DNA from: Mesorhizobium qingshengii
Lineage (GTDB): Bacteria; Pseudomonadota; Alphaproteobacteria; Rhizobiales; Rhizobiaceae
Assembly: GCF_900103325.1 (NCBI RefSeq)
Contig: NZ_FMXM01000002.1
Location: 310,001 to 374,000 of the forward strand
Length of the DNA stretch: 64,000 nucleotides
Reading direction: 5' to 3'
Shown here: positions 17,407 through 29,205 of the stretch, piece after piece
How the letters are laid out: every line of letters begins with the position of its first letter
How positions within the stretch are numbered: position 1 is the first letter of the stretch
Translations under genes and position numbers: made by a program
Notes under the pieces: model-generated
Database searches by the model: none
The model's input: the letters and a program-made list of their open reading frames with translations, nothing else
What the model was told of the DNA's origin: nothing

Positions 17407-18165
17407 ATGTTCGCACGCCTCCTGATCCTGTTCTACGCCATCCTGAGCTATGCCGTATTCCTTGCTTCATTTCTCTACGCGCTCGGTTTCGTCGGCAACT
17501 ATCTCGTACCCAAGTCGATCGACGTCGGCGGCCCGACGAATGTGAGCGAGGCCATCGTCGTCGACCTGCTGCTGCTCGGACTATTTGCAGTTCAGCACAG
17601 CATTATGGCGCGCCCGGCCTTCAAACGATGGTCGGCCACGCTCTTTCCGGTGGCCTGCCAGCGCAGTACCTACGTGCTGCTCTCCAGCCTGATCCTTCTG
17701 CTGCTGTTCTGGCAGTGGCGGCCAATCCCGATACAGATCTGGCAGGTCGACGGAATTACGGCCTGGTTCCTGATCGGGGTCTACTGGCTCGGCTGGTCGG
17801 TCGTGCTGGCCTCGACCTTCATGATCGATCATTTCGACCTATCCGGCCTGCGCCAGGCTTTCTTCGCGCTGCGCGGGTCCGAGATGCCCGGTCAATCGTT
17901 CAAGACGCCGCTACTCTACAAAATCGTGCGGCATCCGCTCATGCTGGGCTTTCTGCTCGCGTTCTGGGCCGCGCCTGAGATGACCGCCGGCCACTTGCTG
18001 TTCGCGATCCTGAATACAGCCTACATCCTGGTCGGGCTGCAATTCGAGGAACGGGATTTGATCGCTGAGTTCGGCACGACCTACCTGCGTTATCGCCGGC
18101 ACGTTCCCATGCTTGTCCCGCTCCCGGGCCGCAAGTTCGCCGATCCGAAGGACGCCGACGTCTAG
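17407..18165 (+). CDS. mddA: Methanethiol S-methyltransferase (MddA-like)
   Basis: The 252-residue membrane protein has five or six helices and reads closely like MddA, which methylates methanethiol to dimethyl sulfide using S-adenosylmethionine: LYALGFVGNYLVPKSID, LLLLGLFAVQHSIMARPAFK, RSTYVLLSSL, LLLFWQWRPIP, and the NnrU/isoprenylcysteine-methyltransferase-type end YKIVRHPLMLGFL plus QFEERDLIAEFG. The ATG at 17407 has AGGGAAA in front. Its TAG stop is part of the left terminal repeat of the adjoining 270-base element; removal of the element would restore the same stop. A divergent SARP-hydrolase regulator lies upstream. Confidence 0.82.
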   Translation: MFARLLILFYAILSYAVFLASFLYALGFVGNYLVPKSIDVGGPTNVSEAIVVDLLLLGLFAVQHSIMARPAFKRWSATLFPVACQRSTYVLLSSLILLLLFWQWRPIPIQIWQVDGITAWFLIGVYWLGWSVVLASTFMIDHFDLSGLRQAFFALRGSEMPGQSFKTPLLYKIVRHPLMLGFLLAFWAAPEMTAGHLLFAILNTAYILVGLQFEERDLIAEFGTTYLRYRRHVPMLVPLPGRKFADPKDADV

Positions 18166-18431
18166 GGTCTGGACCCGCTAATATGATCGAAATGGCGCCT
18201 GAAATGGCAAAAGGATGCGAGGAGAATCGCGAAGGTCGGGGTCTTTCCCCCGGCCAAGCGGTTCGACGACGCAGCTTGCAGTCATTTCGGCGTCCGAAGG
18301 ATGTGGTCCATCTGCCCGACTACTTTGTCGCGAAGGACTTGAAAGCCGAATGGCTTCCTGCGCCTTCGCTCCGCGTATCCGAACAGATGGCCTCACTCCA
18401 TTTCGACCATATTAGCGGGTCCAGACCCTAG
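18162..18431. mobile_element. MITE-like element with 34 bp inverted ends
   Basis: The 34 bases at 18162-18195 (starting CTAGGGTCTGGACCC) and the reverse complement of 18398-18431 agree at 33 of 34 positions. The 200-base interior encodes nothing I recognise and holds no transposase, so the element would be non-autonomous. Both ends show CTAG; if TA is the duplicated target the element proper is 18165-18428. TA duplication inside CTAG is the known habit of IS630-type transposases. It lies exactly between the stop codons of mddA and dgkA and supplies the G or C completing both. Confidence 0.75.
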
Positions 18432-18787
18432 ATCGGTAGGCCCATGATCCGCTCGATGATGGCGATGCCCCAGACGCCGGCAACGATCAGCACCGAAATC
18501 AGCACCGCCAGCGAACCGCAGTCCTTGGCCAGTTGGATGTCGACATTGAACTCGCGGCTGAAGGCGTCGCAGGCCGCTTCGATGCCGGTGTTCAGCACCT
18601 CGACCATGATCAGCAGCAGCACCGCACCGATGAGCAGGGCATAGCCGCGCCACGAGATCGAAACAAACCAGCCGAGCGGCAAGGCGAGCGCAAGCAGCAT
18701 CAGCTCCTGCTGAAAAGCCTTCTCGCTGACGGCCAGCTTGCGAAACGCCCGCACCGAATTGAAAAAAGCGTCGATCAGCCGCTGCAT
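18428..18787 (-). CDS. dgkA: Diacylglycerol kinase (prokaryotic, membrane)
   Basis: The 119-residue protein phosphorylates diacylglycerol to phosphatidic acid, recycling the lipid released during cyclic glucan or membrane-derived oligosaccharide synthesis. It has the three-helix DgkA layout: amphipathic N-terminus FNSVRAFRKLAVSEKAFQQE, helix 1 LMLLALALPLGWFVSIS, helix 2 with the catalytic signature EVLNTGIEAACDA, and helix 3 LAVLISVLIVAGVWGIAI. The length is normal for the family. Its TAG stop (18428-18430) falls in the right end of the MITE-like element. The gene converges with mddA. Confidence 0.9.
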   Translation of the reverse strand: MQRLIDAFFNSVRAFRKLAVSEKAFQQELMLLALALPLGWFVSISWRGYALLIGAVLLLIMVEVLNTGIEAACDAFSREFNVDIQLAKDCGSLAVLISVLIVAGVWGIAIIERIMGLPI

Positions 18788-18868
18788 GCCAAGCCCCTTT
18801 GCGAATCACCGGCACGGGATAATGCAATGGCTGGCCAGATCAATGGAATAAGGCGACTTGTCCAAGAT

Positions 18869-19285
18869 TCATTCGGCGACCGGTATGGCAGGCGTCGACT
18901 TTTCAAATTGCGGCAGCCCGTCATCGATCGAATAATAGTCGCCCTTGTCGCCGACGAAGATATGGCATTCGCCCTGGAGGTCTGTCGGCCTGTCGAACGA
19001 TCCCGCCATGATCGAAATGTAATCCTGGTCGCGCGGCTTCCAGAACAGCAGCGATCCGCATGCCTTGCAAAAACCGCGCCTGGCGAAGGCAGACGCCTCG
19101 TACCAGGTGATGCTTTCCGCACCTTCGACCACGATGTTGGCGTCGGCAACGTTGGTCGCGGCATAGAAATGTCCGCTCTGCTTCCTGCATTGCGAGCAAT
19201 GGCAATAGACGACGCCGCGCAGCGCTCCGCGCGTTCTGAAGCGAACCGCTCCGCACAAACACGATCCCCGGTGACTGTCACTCAC
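18869..19285 (-). CDS. GFA-family zinc protein (glutathione-dependent formaldehyde-activating enzyme-like)
   Basis: The 138-residue protein has the GFA/CENP-V zinc-binding cysteine sets: CLCGAVRF near residue 9, CHCSQCRKQSG near 29, and CKACGSLLFW near 75. Family members were named for glutathione-formaldehyde adduct formation, but most are uncharacterised, so only the fold and zinc binding are secure. The start is a GTG at 19285, chosen because AAGGAGG lies 7 bases upstream; the frame is open further but has no better signal. It follows dgkA by about 80 bases on the same strand but in the upstream position. Confidence 0.82.
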   Translation of the reverse strand: MSDSHRGSCLCGAVRFRTRGALRGVVYCHCSQCRKQSGHFYAATNVADANIVVEGAESITWYEASAFARRGFCKACGSLLFWKPRDQDYISIMAGSFDRPTDLQGECHIFVGDKGDYYSIDDGLPQFEKSTPAIPVAE

Positions 19286-19692
19286 GTCGAGCCCTCCTTG
19301 ACACTCTGCTTGGCATCGGCATCGTCGCCAGGATTCCAGCTTTACGGCCGCCACACGCGAGCAAATGCGACATGCACTGGTATGACGAATCCGAAATTCG
19401 GTTCGATGATGGAACAGCTTCGAATTCAAGGCCACCAAACTGGCGCTGTCTCAGATTGTTGATGCGCGAGTTAGAGCTTCTGCAGACGCAGGCAGAGAAA
19501 AACCCGTGCAATCTCTGCGAATTAAGGAAACTTTAGCGCTGCCGCATTTATGGTCGCTGCAAGTGAAGGTCGTGGGTGGGGACCCGTCTCTTCGCAAATT
19601 GTTCTGGACTGTCGGGTTGCGTTCCCCTGGTCGGCGACAATTGGAACCCCGGAAATTCCGCGGCGTGCTCCGAGGGGAAGAGTGAATCGAAG
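19286..19692. other. Divergent intergenic region
   Basis: About 400 bases between the GFA gene (leftward) and the GGDEF gene (rightward). It should hold both promoters. Short open frames exist on both strands but none resembles a known family. No repeat, tRNA or strong hairpin was noticed. Confidence 0.5.
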
Positions 19693-20763
19693 ATGCAGCC
19701 GGCAGCAATCCAGACCGAACGAAGCACCGACATCGCAGCCACGGTTGTCGCCACGATGCGCCAGCTGGGCGTCCTCGGACTGCCGCGCAACTATGAGATC
19801 TTCTACGAGGCGCTGAGCGGCACCAATCGCGAGCTCAGCCTTGCCGTCGTTTCGCTGAGCAGCCGGCCGACACAGGACGAGCTTGACCAGATCGGGCGCA
19901 CCTTCTTTGCACATAACCATGGGCCCAGCATCGTCGAGCATGCGCGAGACGTCATCGCCAAGGAGCTCGAAGACGTCGCGCTGCTGCTGAGAAGCGAACG
20001 CAGCCACATCGAGAAATACGGCAGGATCCTCGATGAAACATCGAGCGGATTGAGCAGCCGCAGCCTCCTCTCCCAGGACCTTCTGCAGAAGATCGCCAAC
20101 GCCATGGCAATTGCCACCAATTCGACGATCGACCATGGCAGGCAGGTCGCATTGACGCTCAGCGACAAGACCGCCGAACTTGAGAGTGTCAAGTCGAAGC
20201 TTGAGGAATACAAGCGGCTGGCCGATACTGATCCCTTGACCCATATCTGGAATCGCCGCGCCTTCGACAAGGAAATCACCAGGATCTACAACAGCAACAA
20301 GGGTATCCTGTTCAACGCGTTGATCCTTGCCGACATCGATCGCTTCAAGGACATCAACGATCGCTATGGCCACCCGGTCGGCGACAAGATCATCCAGATC
20401 ATCGCCGACATTTTCCAGACCAGCATCCGCGGCGACATGTTCGTCGCCCGCACCGGCGGCGAGGAGTTCGCACTGATCGTCGAGGGTGCCAGCGAGGACG
20501 CCACCTATGAGATCGCAGAGCGCATTCGCGCACTGATCGAGCAGACGCCGTTCACCAGCAGCCAGACCGGCACGAACTACGGCACCGTCACTGTCTCGAT
20601 GGGCATCTGCATGGCATCCGAAGCCGATGGTCCCGAAGACCTCTATACCAAGGCCGACCGGGCGCTTTATCGCTCCAAGGTCAGCGGCCGCAACCGCGTC
20701 ACCAAGCACTCGACGATGGCCAGCCGTGCCGGCAAGAGCTGGCTGCTCTACAAGAAGGACTGA
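19693..20763 (+). CDS. Diguanylate cyclase (GGDEF protein)
   Basis: The 356-residue protein has an N-terminal helical region of unknown type (residues 1-180, ending in a coiled coil TLSDKTAELESVKSKLEEYK) and a C-terminal GGDEF domain: DPLTHIWNRRAFDKEI, LADIDRFKDINDRYGH and the active-site loop RTGGEEFALI, so it should make cyclic-di-GMP. The inhibitory RxxD site five residues before GGEEF is absent. No membrane helix or known sensor is visible. The ATG at 19693 is the first in-frame start after upstream sequence that looks non-coding. A shared hairpin lies about 75 bases after the stop. Confidence 0.85.
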   Translation: MQPAAIQTERSTDIAATVVATMRQLGVLGLPRNYEIFYEALSGTNRELSLAVVSLSSRPTQDELDQIGRTFFAHNHGPSIVEHARDVIAKELEDVALLLRSERSHIEKYGRILDETSSGLSSRSLLSQDLLQKIANAMAIATNSTIDHGRQVALTLSDKTAELESVKSKLEEYKRLADTDPLTHIWNRRAFDKEITRIYNSNKGILFNALILADIDRFKDINDRYGHPVGDKIIQIIADIFQTSIRGDMFVARTGGEEFALIVEGASEDATYEIAERIRALIEQTPFTSSQTGTNYGTVTVSMGICMASEADGPEDLYTKADRALYRSKVSGRNRVTKHSTMASRAGKSWLLYKKD

Positions 20764-20837
20764 TACCTTCGGCCTTTGCCGGTCCGCGCCGCGTCCGGCC
20801 GCGCCGGGAGCGCGGGTGTTGAGCTGAAAACAGAAAA

Positions 20838-20864
20838 GGCGCCGGATTTCTCGGGCGCCTCTTT
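20838..20864 (-). terminator. Rho-independent terminator of the DAHP synthase gene
   Basis: On the minus strand GGCGCC, a 10-base loop (CGAGAAATCC) and GGCGCC are followed by TTTTCTGTTTT. On the plus strand the same hairpin is followed by TCTTT, so it may also stop the converging GGDEF transcript. Confidence 0.7.
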
Positions 20865-20892
20865 CACCGGTTCATTCGGATCGCCGCGAAAA

Positions 20893-22266
20893 TCAGCCGT
20901 TGACGGCCTGCTTGTGCTGGACTGGGTGGCTCTTCTTGAGCAGGTCCGAGACCAGGAAAGCCAGTTCGATCGCCTGGTCAGCATTGAGGCGCGGGTCGCA
21001 ATGCGTGTGGTAGCGATCCTGCAGCTCCTCGGCCGTGATGGCGCGCGCGCCACCGGTGCATTCGGTGACATTCTTGCCGGTCATTTCGACATGGATGCCG
21101 CCCGGATGGGTGCCTTCGGCGCGATGCACCTCGAAGAACGTCTGCACCTCCTTCAGAATGCGGTCGAACGGCCGCGTCTTGTAGCCGGCGGCCTCGATGG
21201 TGTTGCCATGCATCGGGTCCGACGACCAGACCACGCTGCGCCCTTCCTTCTTCACCGCGCGCACCAGCTTCGGCAGATAGTCGGCGACCTTGTCGGAACC
21301 GAAGCGCGCGATCAGCGTCAGCCGACCGGGTTCGTTCTCCGGATTGAGCAGGTCGATCAGTTCCAGCAAGCCGTCCGGCGTCAGCGACGGACCGCATTTC
21401 AGGCCGAGCGGGTTCTTGATGCCGCGGCAGTATTCGACATGGGCATGGTCGGGCTGGCGCGTGCGGTCGCCGATCCAGATCATGTGGCCGGAGGTCGCGT
21501 ACCAATCGCCGGAGGTTGAATCGACACGGGTCAGCGCCTCCTCATAGCCGAGCAACAGCGCCTCGTGGCTGGTGTAGAAATCGGTCTCGCGCAACGCGTA
21601 GTTGGTTTCCGAGGTGATACCGACGGCCTTCATGAAGTCCATCGTCTCGGTGATGCGGTTGGCGAGCGACTCGTATTTCTCGCCCTGCGGGCTGTCGGAC
21701 ACGAAGCCGAGCATCCAGCGATGCACATTCTCCAGGCTGGCATAGCCACCCTGCGCGAAGGCGCGCAAAAGGTTGAGCGTTGCCGCCGACTGGCGGTAGG
21801 CCATCTCCTGCCGTGCAGGATCGGGAATGCGCGACTTGGCGTCGAACTCGATGCCGTTGATGATGTCGCCGCGATAGCTGGGCAGCGTCACACCGCCCTT
21901 GGTTTCGTTGTCGGACGAGCGCGGCTTGGCGAACTGGCCGGCAACGCGACCAACCTTCACCACCGGCTGTGCGCCGGCAAAGGTCAGCACGACCGACATC
22001 TGCAGGAAGACACGGAAGAAGTCGCGGATGTTGTCCGCGCCGTGTTCAGCAAAACTCTCGGCGCAGTCTCCACCCTGGAGAAGGAAGGCGTCGCCGGCGG
22101 CGACAGCCGCGAGCTGCTTCTTCAGCTTGCGCGCCTCACCTGCAAAAACCAGCGGCGGAAAGGTGGCGAGCTGCGCTTCCGTGTTCTTCAGCGCGGCAAG
22201 ATCCGGATAGGCAGGAACCTGCTTGATCGGCTTTGCTCTCCACGAATTCGGCGACCATTTCGTCAT
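20893..22266 (-). CDS. 3-deoxy-7-phosphoheptulonate synthase, class II
   Basis: The 457-residue enzyme condenses phosphoenolpyruvate and erythrose-4-phosphate in the first step of the shikimate pathway. It is of the plant/actinobacterial type [21 protein letters not shown] at the N-terminus, [61 protein letters not shown] and [15 protein letters not shown], covering metal (Cys, His, Glu, Asp) and substrate residues. The ATG at 22266 gives MTKWSPNSW, the standard start; the longer frame upstream is unsupported. It lies 135 bases downstream of mfd, is transcribed the same way, and ends in a good terminator. Confidence 0.94.
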   Translation of the reverse strand: MTKWSPNSWRAKPIKQVPAYPDLAALKNTEAQLATFPPLVFAGEARKLKKQLAAVAAGDAFLLQGGDCAESFAEHGADNIRDFFRVFLQMSVVLTFAGAQPVVKVGRVAGQFAKPRSSDNETKGGVTLPSYRGDIINGIEFDAKSRIPDPARQEMAYRQSAATLNLLRAFAQGGYASLENVHRWMLGFVSDSPQGEKYESLANRITETMDFMKAVGITSETNYALRETDFYTSHEALLLGYEEALTRVDSTSGDWYATSGHMIWIGDRTRQPDHAHVEYCRGIKNPLGLKCGPSLTPDGLLELIDLLNPENEPGRLTLIARFGSDKVADYLPKLVRAVKKEGRSVVWSSDPMHGNTIEAAGYKTRPFDRILKEVQTFFEVHRAEGTHPGGIHVEMTGKNVTECTGGARAITAEELQDRYHTHCDPRLNADQAIELAFLVSDLLKKSHPVQHKQAVNG

Positions 22267-22401
22267 CGCTGCACCCAACGTTGTTTCCAGCGGCCTAGAC
22301 TCCGCCATTCCCGGCCCCATACGGGGGATCGCGGCTCCATACACGAAGCCGATTTCCTATTCTAGACCGGAATTCAAGCGCTGGCGAATGCGCCGGCTGC
22401 G

Positions 22402-25899
<3,498 letters not shown>

Positions 25900-25912
25900 G
25901 AAATCACGTCGT

Positions 25913-26215
25913 TCAGAATGTCATGGAGTGGCGGAAAGCCAGGATCTTTTGCAGGACGGCACAATCAATATCCGCCGGGACCGGGTGTTCGCCGGTCACC
26001 ATGGGCAGGAATTCGGTGTCGGGAATGTCGAGGAGCCTCTCATATTGGTCGATCTCCTCGCTGGTCAAGGCGCCGATTTCGGCGTCGGCGAACGTGCCGA
26101 GGATCAGGTCCATCTCGCGCAGGCCGCGATGCCAGGAGCGAAACAGCAGCTTGCGGCGACGGGCGTCGAGCCCCTCGCTTGCCAACCCGGCACTTGATCT
26201 CGTCGTTCCGGTCAT
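25913..26215 (-). CDS. sdhE: FAD assembly factor SdhE (succinate dehydrogenase assembly factor 2)
   Basis: The 100-residue protein promotes covalent attachment of FAD to the succinate dehydrogenase flavoprotein. It contains the signature RGxxE in SWHRGLREMDLILG (residues about 27-40), then DIPDTEFLPMVTGE in the middle. The N-terminal 18 residues are poorly conserved, so a slightly later start is possible. It precedes mfd with a 13-base gap and is divergent from recG across 92 bases; sdhE-mfd linkage recurs in rhizobia. Confidence 0.85.
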   Translation of the reverse strand: MTGTTRSSAGLASEGLDARRRKLLFRSWHRGLREMDLILGTFADAEIGALTSEEIDQYERLLDIPDTEFLPMVTGEHPVPADIDCAVLQKILAFRHSMTF

Positions 26216-26307
26216 TGTGCCGCATCCTCACTTGTTGCGGCGCATATAGCGTGGATAGAAGGTGCTGTCAGCCTTGCGCTGTGGCCGTCGCGACATAAGC
26301 TGACATC

Positions 26308-28416
26308 ATGCGTCCTTCCCAGCTCGACCCCTTGTTCGTCCCGATCACCTCGCTTGCCGGCGTGGGGTCGAAGGTTGGCGCGCTGATCGAGAAGGTCGTC
26401 GCCGCCGATCTCGGCGATCGCGCGGCGCGTGCCGGCGACCTTCTGTTCGTGCTGCCGCACACCGTCATCGACCGTCGCAACCGTCCGGGCATTGCCGGTT
26501 CGGCCGAAGGCGCGATCGTCACGCTCGACGTGCGCATCGACCGTCATCAGCCGCCGCCGCGCGGCAACAGGTCGGTGCCATACCGGGTTTATGCACATGA
26601 CGACACCGGCGAGATCGCGCTGACCTTCTTCCATGCTCATGCCTCTTATCTTGAAAAGGCGATGCCCGTGGGCGAGCATGTCGTGATCTCCGGCCGCATG
26701 GAATGGTTCAACGGCCGCCCGACCATGGTCCATCCCGACCACATCGCGCTCGCCAGCGAGGCGGAAAACCTGCCGCTCGTCGAACCGGTCTATCCGCTCA
26801 CCGCCGGGCTCTCTGGCAAGGTGCTGCGCCGGGCGATCGGCCAGGCGCTCGCACGCTTGCCCGTGTTGGCCGAATGGCAGGATGGCGCGTTCATGCGCCG
26901 ACAGAGCTTTCCTGCCTTTGGCGACGCGCTCGCCCGCATCCACAATCCGGCGGACCCGATCGATGTGTCCGTGGACGGTGCCGCCTGGCGGCGCCTCGCC
27001 TATGACGAGTTGCTGGCAGGCCAGGTCTCGCTGGCGCTGGTGCGGGCTAAAGTCCGCCGCCTGTCCGGCCGCCCCTTGGTCGGCGACGGCAGTATCGTCG
27101 AGAAACTGCGCGCCGCACTCCCCTATTCGTTGACGGCCAGCCAGGAATTCGCGCTTGCCGAAATCAATGCCGACCTCGCCGCTCCCGAACGCATGCTGCG
27201 GCTTCTGCAAGGCGATGTCGGCTCCGGCAAGACGGTCGTCGCGTTGCTCGCCATGGCGCGCGCCGTCGAGGCCGGAGGCCAGGCAGCACTGATGGCACCG
27301 ACCGAAATCCTGGCACGGCAGCATCTGGCAACGATCGCGCCTCTTGCCGCCAAGGTCGGGCTGCGGATCGCCATCCTGACCGGCCGTGAAAAAGGCCGCG
27401 AACGCACCGACACGCTGGCCGGTCTGGCGAGCGGCGAGATCGACATCGTCGTCGGCACCCACGCGCTGTTTCAGGAGACGGTGATCTTCCACGACCTGGT
27501 CCTCGCCGTCATCGACGAGCAGCATCGCTTCGGCGTTCATCAGCGGCTTGCCATCACCGCCAAGGGCGACGCGCCCGACATGCTGGTGATGACGGCCACA
27601 CCCATCCCGCGCACGCTGGTGCTGACCGCCTTCGGCGACATGGATGTGTCGAAGCTGACGGAAAAGCCGGCCGGCCGCCAGCCTATCCGCACCGTCACGC
27701 TGCCGCTCGAACGGCTCGACGAACTGGTCGGCCGCATGGTTGAGGCCGTCGCCGGTGGCCAGAAGATCTACTGGATCTGCCCGTTGGTCGAAGAATCCGA
27801 AGAAATCAAGCTGATGTCGGCCGAGGACCGTTTCGCTTCGCTGAAACCGCTGTTTGGCGACCGCATCGGCCTTGTTCATGGCCGCATGAAGGGTGCCGAG
27901 AAGGATGAAGCAATGCGCGCCTTCAAAGAGGGCGAGACGCGCATCCTGATCGCCACCACGGTCATCGAGGTCGGCGTCGACGTGCCTGACGCCACTGTCA
28001 TGGTCATCGAACATGCCGAGCGCTTTGGCCTTGCGCAATTGCACCAGCTGCGCGGCCGTGTCGGACGCGGCGTCAAGCCGTCTTCCTGTGTGCTGCTCTA
28101 CAAGGACCCGCTTGGCGAGACGGCCAAGCGACGACTGTCGGTCATGCGCGAGACGGAAGATGGCTTCCTGATCGCCGAGGAAGATCTGAAGCTGCGCGGC
28201 GAAGGCGAGTTGCTGGGCACCCGCCAGTCCGGCACGCCGGGTTTCCAGGTGGCGCGCATCGAGGCGCATGCCGACCTTTTGGAGGCCGCCCGCGACGACG
28301 CAAGGCTGATCCTGTCCCGCGACCCGGAGCTGCAGTCCGATCGGGGCGCCGCGCTGCGACTGCTGCTTTACTTGTTCGGCCGCGACGAGGCCGTGCGGCT
28401 CTTGCGTGCCGGCTGA
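26308..28416 (+). CDS. recG: ATP-dependent DNA helicase RecG
   Basis: The 702-residue helicase remodels stalled forks and branch-migrates Holliday junctions. The N-terminal wedge/OB domain (residues 1-160, ITSLAGVGSKVGALIEK) is followed by the SF2 motor with Walker A LLQGDVGSGKTVVALLAM near 305, motif II VIDEQHRFGVHQR (DEQH box) near 400, MTATPIPRTL, TTVIEVGVDVPDATVM and QLHQLRGRVGRG. The TRG-like C-terminal segment ends LRLLLYLFGRDEAVRLLRAG. The ATG at 26308 gives MRPSQLDPLF. Its last 49 bases overlap the 3' end of the converging DUF502 gene. Confidence 0.95.
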   Translation: MRPSQLDPLFVPITSLAGVGSKVGALIEKVVAADLGDRAARAGDLLFVLPHTVIDRRNRPGIAGSAEGAIVTLDVRIDRHQPPPRGNRSVPYRVYAHDDTGEIALTFFHAHASYLEKAMPVGEHVVISGRMEWFNGRPTMVHPDHIALASEAENLPLVEPVYPLTAGLSGKVLRRAIGQALARLPVLAEWQDGAFMRRQSFPAFGDALARIHNPADPIDVSVDGAAWRRLAYDELLAGQVSLALVRAKVRRLSGRPLVGDGSIVEKLRAALPYSLTASQEFALAEINADLAAPERMLRLLQGDVGSGKTVVALLAMARAVEAGGQAALMAPTEILARQHLATIAPLAAKVGLRIAILTGREKGRERTDTLAGLASGEIDIVVGTHALFQETVIFHDLVLAVIDEQHRFGVHQRLAITAKGDAPDMLVMTATPIPRTLVLTAFGDMDVSKLTEKPAGRQPIRTVTLPLERLDELVGRMVEAVAGGQKIYWICPLVEESEEIKLMSAEDRFASLKPLFGDRIGLVHGRMKGAEKDEAMRAFKEGETRILIATTVIEVGVDVPDATVMVIEHAERFGLAQLHQLRGRVGRGVKPSSCVLLYKDPLGETAKRRLSVMRETEDGFLIAEEDLKLRGEGELLGTRQSGTPGFQVARIEAHADLLEAARDDARLILSRDPELQSDRGAALRLLLYLFGRDEAVRLLRAG

Positions 28417-29126
28417 GCCAAGGCCCCAACCGACGGGTTGGCAAGCACGCCCTCGATCGGTTCGCCATTCACAACAACCACTTTCGACTTGACCTCGGGC
28501 GCAACCAGCCCGGCGGATACGATCAGCTTTGCGCCGTCCTCGATCGTCATGTCGAGCAGCACGATGTCCGACTTCGGCACGTACATGAGAAAGCCCGTCG
28601 TTGGATTGGGCGTGCAGGGCATGAACACGGCGATCAGCGGATCGCCTTCCTGATCGAGCTTCTCATTGATCTCGTTTTCTTTCTCGCTGGCGACGAAGAC
28701 CAAGGACCAGACGCCCTTGCGCGGATATTCGACCAACCCGACCTGGCGGAACATGTCGCCCTTGTTGGACAGCACGGTCTCGAAGATCTGCTTCAGCGAA
28801 CCATAAATGCCGCGCACCAGCGGCATGCGGCCAAGCAGGCGTTCGCCAAAATTGACGATGGCGCGGCCGACGATGTTGGCTGTCAGGAAGCCGATCAGGG
28901 TGATCAGGATCAGGGCGACGATCAATCCGAATCCCGGGACAGGAAACGGCAGATAGGAATCGGGGCTATAGCGTGCCGGAATGTACGGTTTTACCCAGGA
29001 ATCGACCCAGCCTATGAAGGACCAGGCGATATAGGCGGTGATCGCCAGTGGCGCGCACACGACGAAGCCTGTGAGGAAATAGTTCCTCAGCCGGGTCATG
29101 CCGGAGGTTTTCGGAGCATCGGACAT
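28368..29126 (-). CDS. DUF502 inner-membrane protein
   Basis: The 252-residue protein has two membrane helices, NYFLTGFVVCAPLAITAYIA (residues about 15-34) and a second near 70-92 (GLIVALILITLIGFLTA), followed by the family's conserved soluble part: RMPLVRGIYGSLKQIFETV, FMPCTPNPTTGFLMYVPK and the end KLIVSAGLVAP. This is DUF502, also found in plants as the LIKE COV family; its bacterial function is unknown. The tail after residue 225 is low complexity. It overlaps the end of recG by 49 bases on the opposite strand. Confidence 0.88.
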   Translation of the reverse strand: MSDAPKTSGMTRLRNYFLTGFVVCAPLAITAYIAWSFIGWVDSWVKPYIPARYSPDSYLPFPVPGFGLIVALILITLIGFLTANIVGRAIVNFGERLLGRMPLVRGIYGSLKQIFETVLSNKGDMFRQVGLVEYPRKGVWSLVFVASEKENEINEKLDQEGDPLIAVFMPCTPNPTTGFLMYVPKSDIVLLDMTIEDGAKLIVSAGLVAPEVKSKVVVVNGEPIEGVLANPSVGALAQPARKSRTASSRPNK

Positions 29127-29205
29127 GGTTCACCGGGGCGTGCTATTGCGACGCAACATTAGTGAACCGGAAGGCGCTTTGGAACTGCGAAGTTTTTAAA
29201 GGCGC

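Noticed and set aside
18178..18431. Genes on either strand inside the MITE-like element
   Set aside because: Open frames of 72 and 82 codons lie between the inverted ends, start within or next to them, and resemble no transposase or other family.
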